DNA from: DASQBT01 sp049578545
Lineage (GTDB): Bacteria; Pseudomonadota; Gammaproteobacteria; Burkholderiales; Thiobacillaceae
Assembly: GCA_049578545.1 (NCBI GenBank)
Contig: JBAUMF010000040.1
Span: 1 to 64,000, forward strand
Length of the DNA stretch: 64,000 bases
Direction of reading: 5' to 3'
The position numbers were made by a program, and so were the translations under genes. A model generated the notes under the pieces. It searched no databases. It was not told where the DNA came from and saw only the letters and a list, made by a program, of their open reading frames with translations. Each line of letters starts with the position of its first letter. Positions within the stretch are counted from its first letter, which is position 1. Positions 62,824 through 64,000 of the stretch are shown one piece after another.

Positions 62824-63366
62824 TCAAATTGCCGTTTTAAGCCGCCTCAGTTCAACCGCGAAACGCGCCGCATCGGTGCTGATCCACGCTTCACCGTCCT
62901 GTACCATGCATTGCAGCTGCATGCTTCGCCCGGCCAGCGCTGCCAGGGCCTGGCTGGATTCAGCAGTCAATTGCAGAACGGTCAGGTTGTCTAGCCGCGC
63001 CAGTCTGGCTTCAATCTGCTTCCACCACACCGCACAACTGCTGCTGTAGCAAACAGCGATAACCTGCCCGGCGCGGCCGCAGGCTTTGCGCAGGCGCGTT
63101 TCATCAGGCTGGCCGATATCGATCCACAGTTTGATTTCGCCGGTCAGGTCCTTTACCCACACTTCCGGTTCGTCAACGTCGAACAGTCCCTTGGTGAAGG
63201 CGATGCCTTCCTGCGCGTACAGGGCAAACATGAGGATACGCACCATCATGCGCGCGTCGGTTTCGGATGGATGACGCGCAATGGTCAGCGCGTGCTCGGC
63301 GTAGTAATGCCGGTCCATGTCGGCAACCTGCAGATCGGCTTTGTAGATCGTGGCTTTAAGCGCCAT
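62824..63366 (-). CDS. yaeQ: YaeQ family protein
   Basis: The 180-residue protein is a clear YaeQ homologue: A-L-K-A-T-I-Y-K-A-D-L-Q-V-A-D-M-D-R-H-Y-Y, H-P-S-E-T-D-A-R-M-M-V-R-I-L-M-F, and E-V-W-V-K-D-L-T-G-E-I-K-L-W-I-D-I-G-Q-P. Members share a PD-(D/E)xK-like fold; the exact activity is unknown. Confidence 0.93.
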   Translation of the reverse strand: MALKATIYKADLQVADMDRHYYAEHALTIARHPSETDARMMVRILMFALYAQEGIAFTKGLFDVDEPEVWVKDLTGEIKLWIDIGQPDETRLRKACGRAGQVIAVCYSSSCAVWWKQIEARLARLDNLTVLQLTAESSQALAALAGRSMQLQCMVQDGEAWISTDAARFAVELRRLKTAI

Positions 63367-63585
63367 CGGTGGTACTCACAGGTGAAGCTGGGCGATGAAT
63401 TGTACGCTGCGCGGCGGCATTGCCTGCACTTAACGATCGCGCTGTGCCGGTTACATCCGGATACAACTTGTTACCTCTTTGCTGATTATCTGAAATAGAC
63501 CGGATACACCTCCGCCTCAGAATACGTTTCATGCCGTACCCGTTTTGGGCCGGCTACTTTGTAAACGACTCTGAAGGAGATCGCA

Positions 63586-64000
63586 ATGAAATTGATCAAT
63601 GGTTCTTTTACCAAACACGCCCTGTTGGTGGGTTTGCTTGCTGGCACCGGCATTCTGGCGGCACCGGCTTTTGCCATGCCTGACGGTGGCTCCGGAAGCA
63701 AGCGCAGTTGCGAAGCACGACACGGGCAGGAGGTCCACGCGCGGTGGGAAGCACATCGTGCCGGGCGCCTGTCCGCGCTGAAGGAAAAGCTCAAGCTCAA
63801 GCCCCAGCAGGAAGCTGCCTGGAATGCATTTGCCGGCGCCAGCCAGCCTGTTGAGCGCCACATGGGTGAAGAGAAGCAGGCCAGGCGTGGCGAATTTGCA
63901 AAATTGAACACGCCACAACGCCTGGACATCATGCTTGCCAAGTCCGATCAGCGGCGCACAAGGATGGTTGAACGCACCCAGGCCATCAAGACCTTCTACG
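63586..64000 (+). CDS. Spy/CpxP-like periplasmic protein (partial, runs off window)
   Basis: ATG 63586 with AAGGAG (63574-63579) upstream. The visible 138 residues begin with a Sec signal peptide ending A-P-A-F-A, followed by a positively charged helical domain with L-K-L-K-P-Q-Q-E-A-A-W and L-N-T-P-Q-R-L-D, the L-T-x-x-Q-type repeats of Spy/CpxP proteins. Relatives are periplasmic chaperones or stress sensors. The 3' end is beyond the window. Confidence 0.75.
   Translation, partial: MKLINGSFTKHALLVGLLAGTGILAAPAFAMPDGGSGSKRSCEARHGQEVHARWEAHRAGRLSALKEKLKLKPQQEAAWNAFAGASQPVERHMGEEKQARRGEFAKLNTPQRLDIMLAKSDQRRTRMVERTQAIKTFY

Overview
The window is typical of a betaproteobacterium, most likely a member of Nitrosomonadales; this is inferred from gene content, not from a search. 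The supporting evidence is the gene order glyA-nrdR-ribD-ribE-ribBA-ribH-nusB-thiL-pgpA-pncC, a recA-recX locus, class Ia nrdA/nrdB, darP, pmbA, yaeQ, type IV pilin, a sigma-54-like pilin promoter and moderately high G+C. No rRNA, tRNA or CRISPR array was recognised.

Region 1 (1-8.5 kb) looks like an eroded integron gene-cassette array without an integrase. Short, mostly unrelated genes all lie on the + strand, most with their own Shine-Dalgarno, and are separated by 57-85 nt hairpin-forming attC-like sites. Cargo includes a UPF0158 protein, small exported or membrane proteins, a SnoaL/NTF2-like protein, a CPBP membrane protease, a Tat-exported nitroreductase-like protein and a VOC protein, plus broken cassettes and two 5'-end relics of IS110/IS1111-family transposases.

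Region 2 (8.6-31 kb) is mostly ordinary chromosome: a YdjM-like membrane protein, a zinc-ribbon protein with membrane repeats, a GAF-GGEEF cyclase, an O-methyltransferase, lipoproteins, a zincin-like protease, a DUF748 operon, an orphan V-ATPase subunit I, darP/pmbA, a DctQ-DctM TRAP permease with its DctP receptor on the opposite strand (plus a decayed second dctP end), and a K+ channel.

Region 3 (29.7-38.6 kb) is the riboflavin/thiamine-phosphate/NusB operon. Region 4 (38.6-43.3 kb) has a BrxR/CapW-like WYL regulator divergent from recA. It also has an in-frame fusion of a DUF559 nuclease-like domain to RecX through a GC-rich palindromic repeat, an RHH/ParE toxin-antitoxin pair flanked by two recX 3' ends, and a pilin gene.

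Region 5 (43.8-51 kb) carries a calpain-like protease, then nrdA and nrdB separated by a 614-bp element with long nested inverted repeats. Region 6 (51-61 kb) is a patchwork of segmental duplications: three dsbB 5' ends of which one gene is complete, two copies of a membrane-protein 3' end, and three copies of a 90-codon gene. Interspersed with these are a TIR protein, a NYN/OST-HTH protein, a cupin and a membrane diguanylate cyclase. The right end has CopD-like, cNMP-binding, cytochrome c, YaeQ and Spy/CpxP-like genes.
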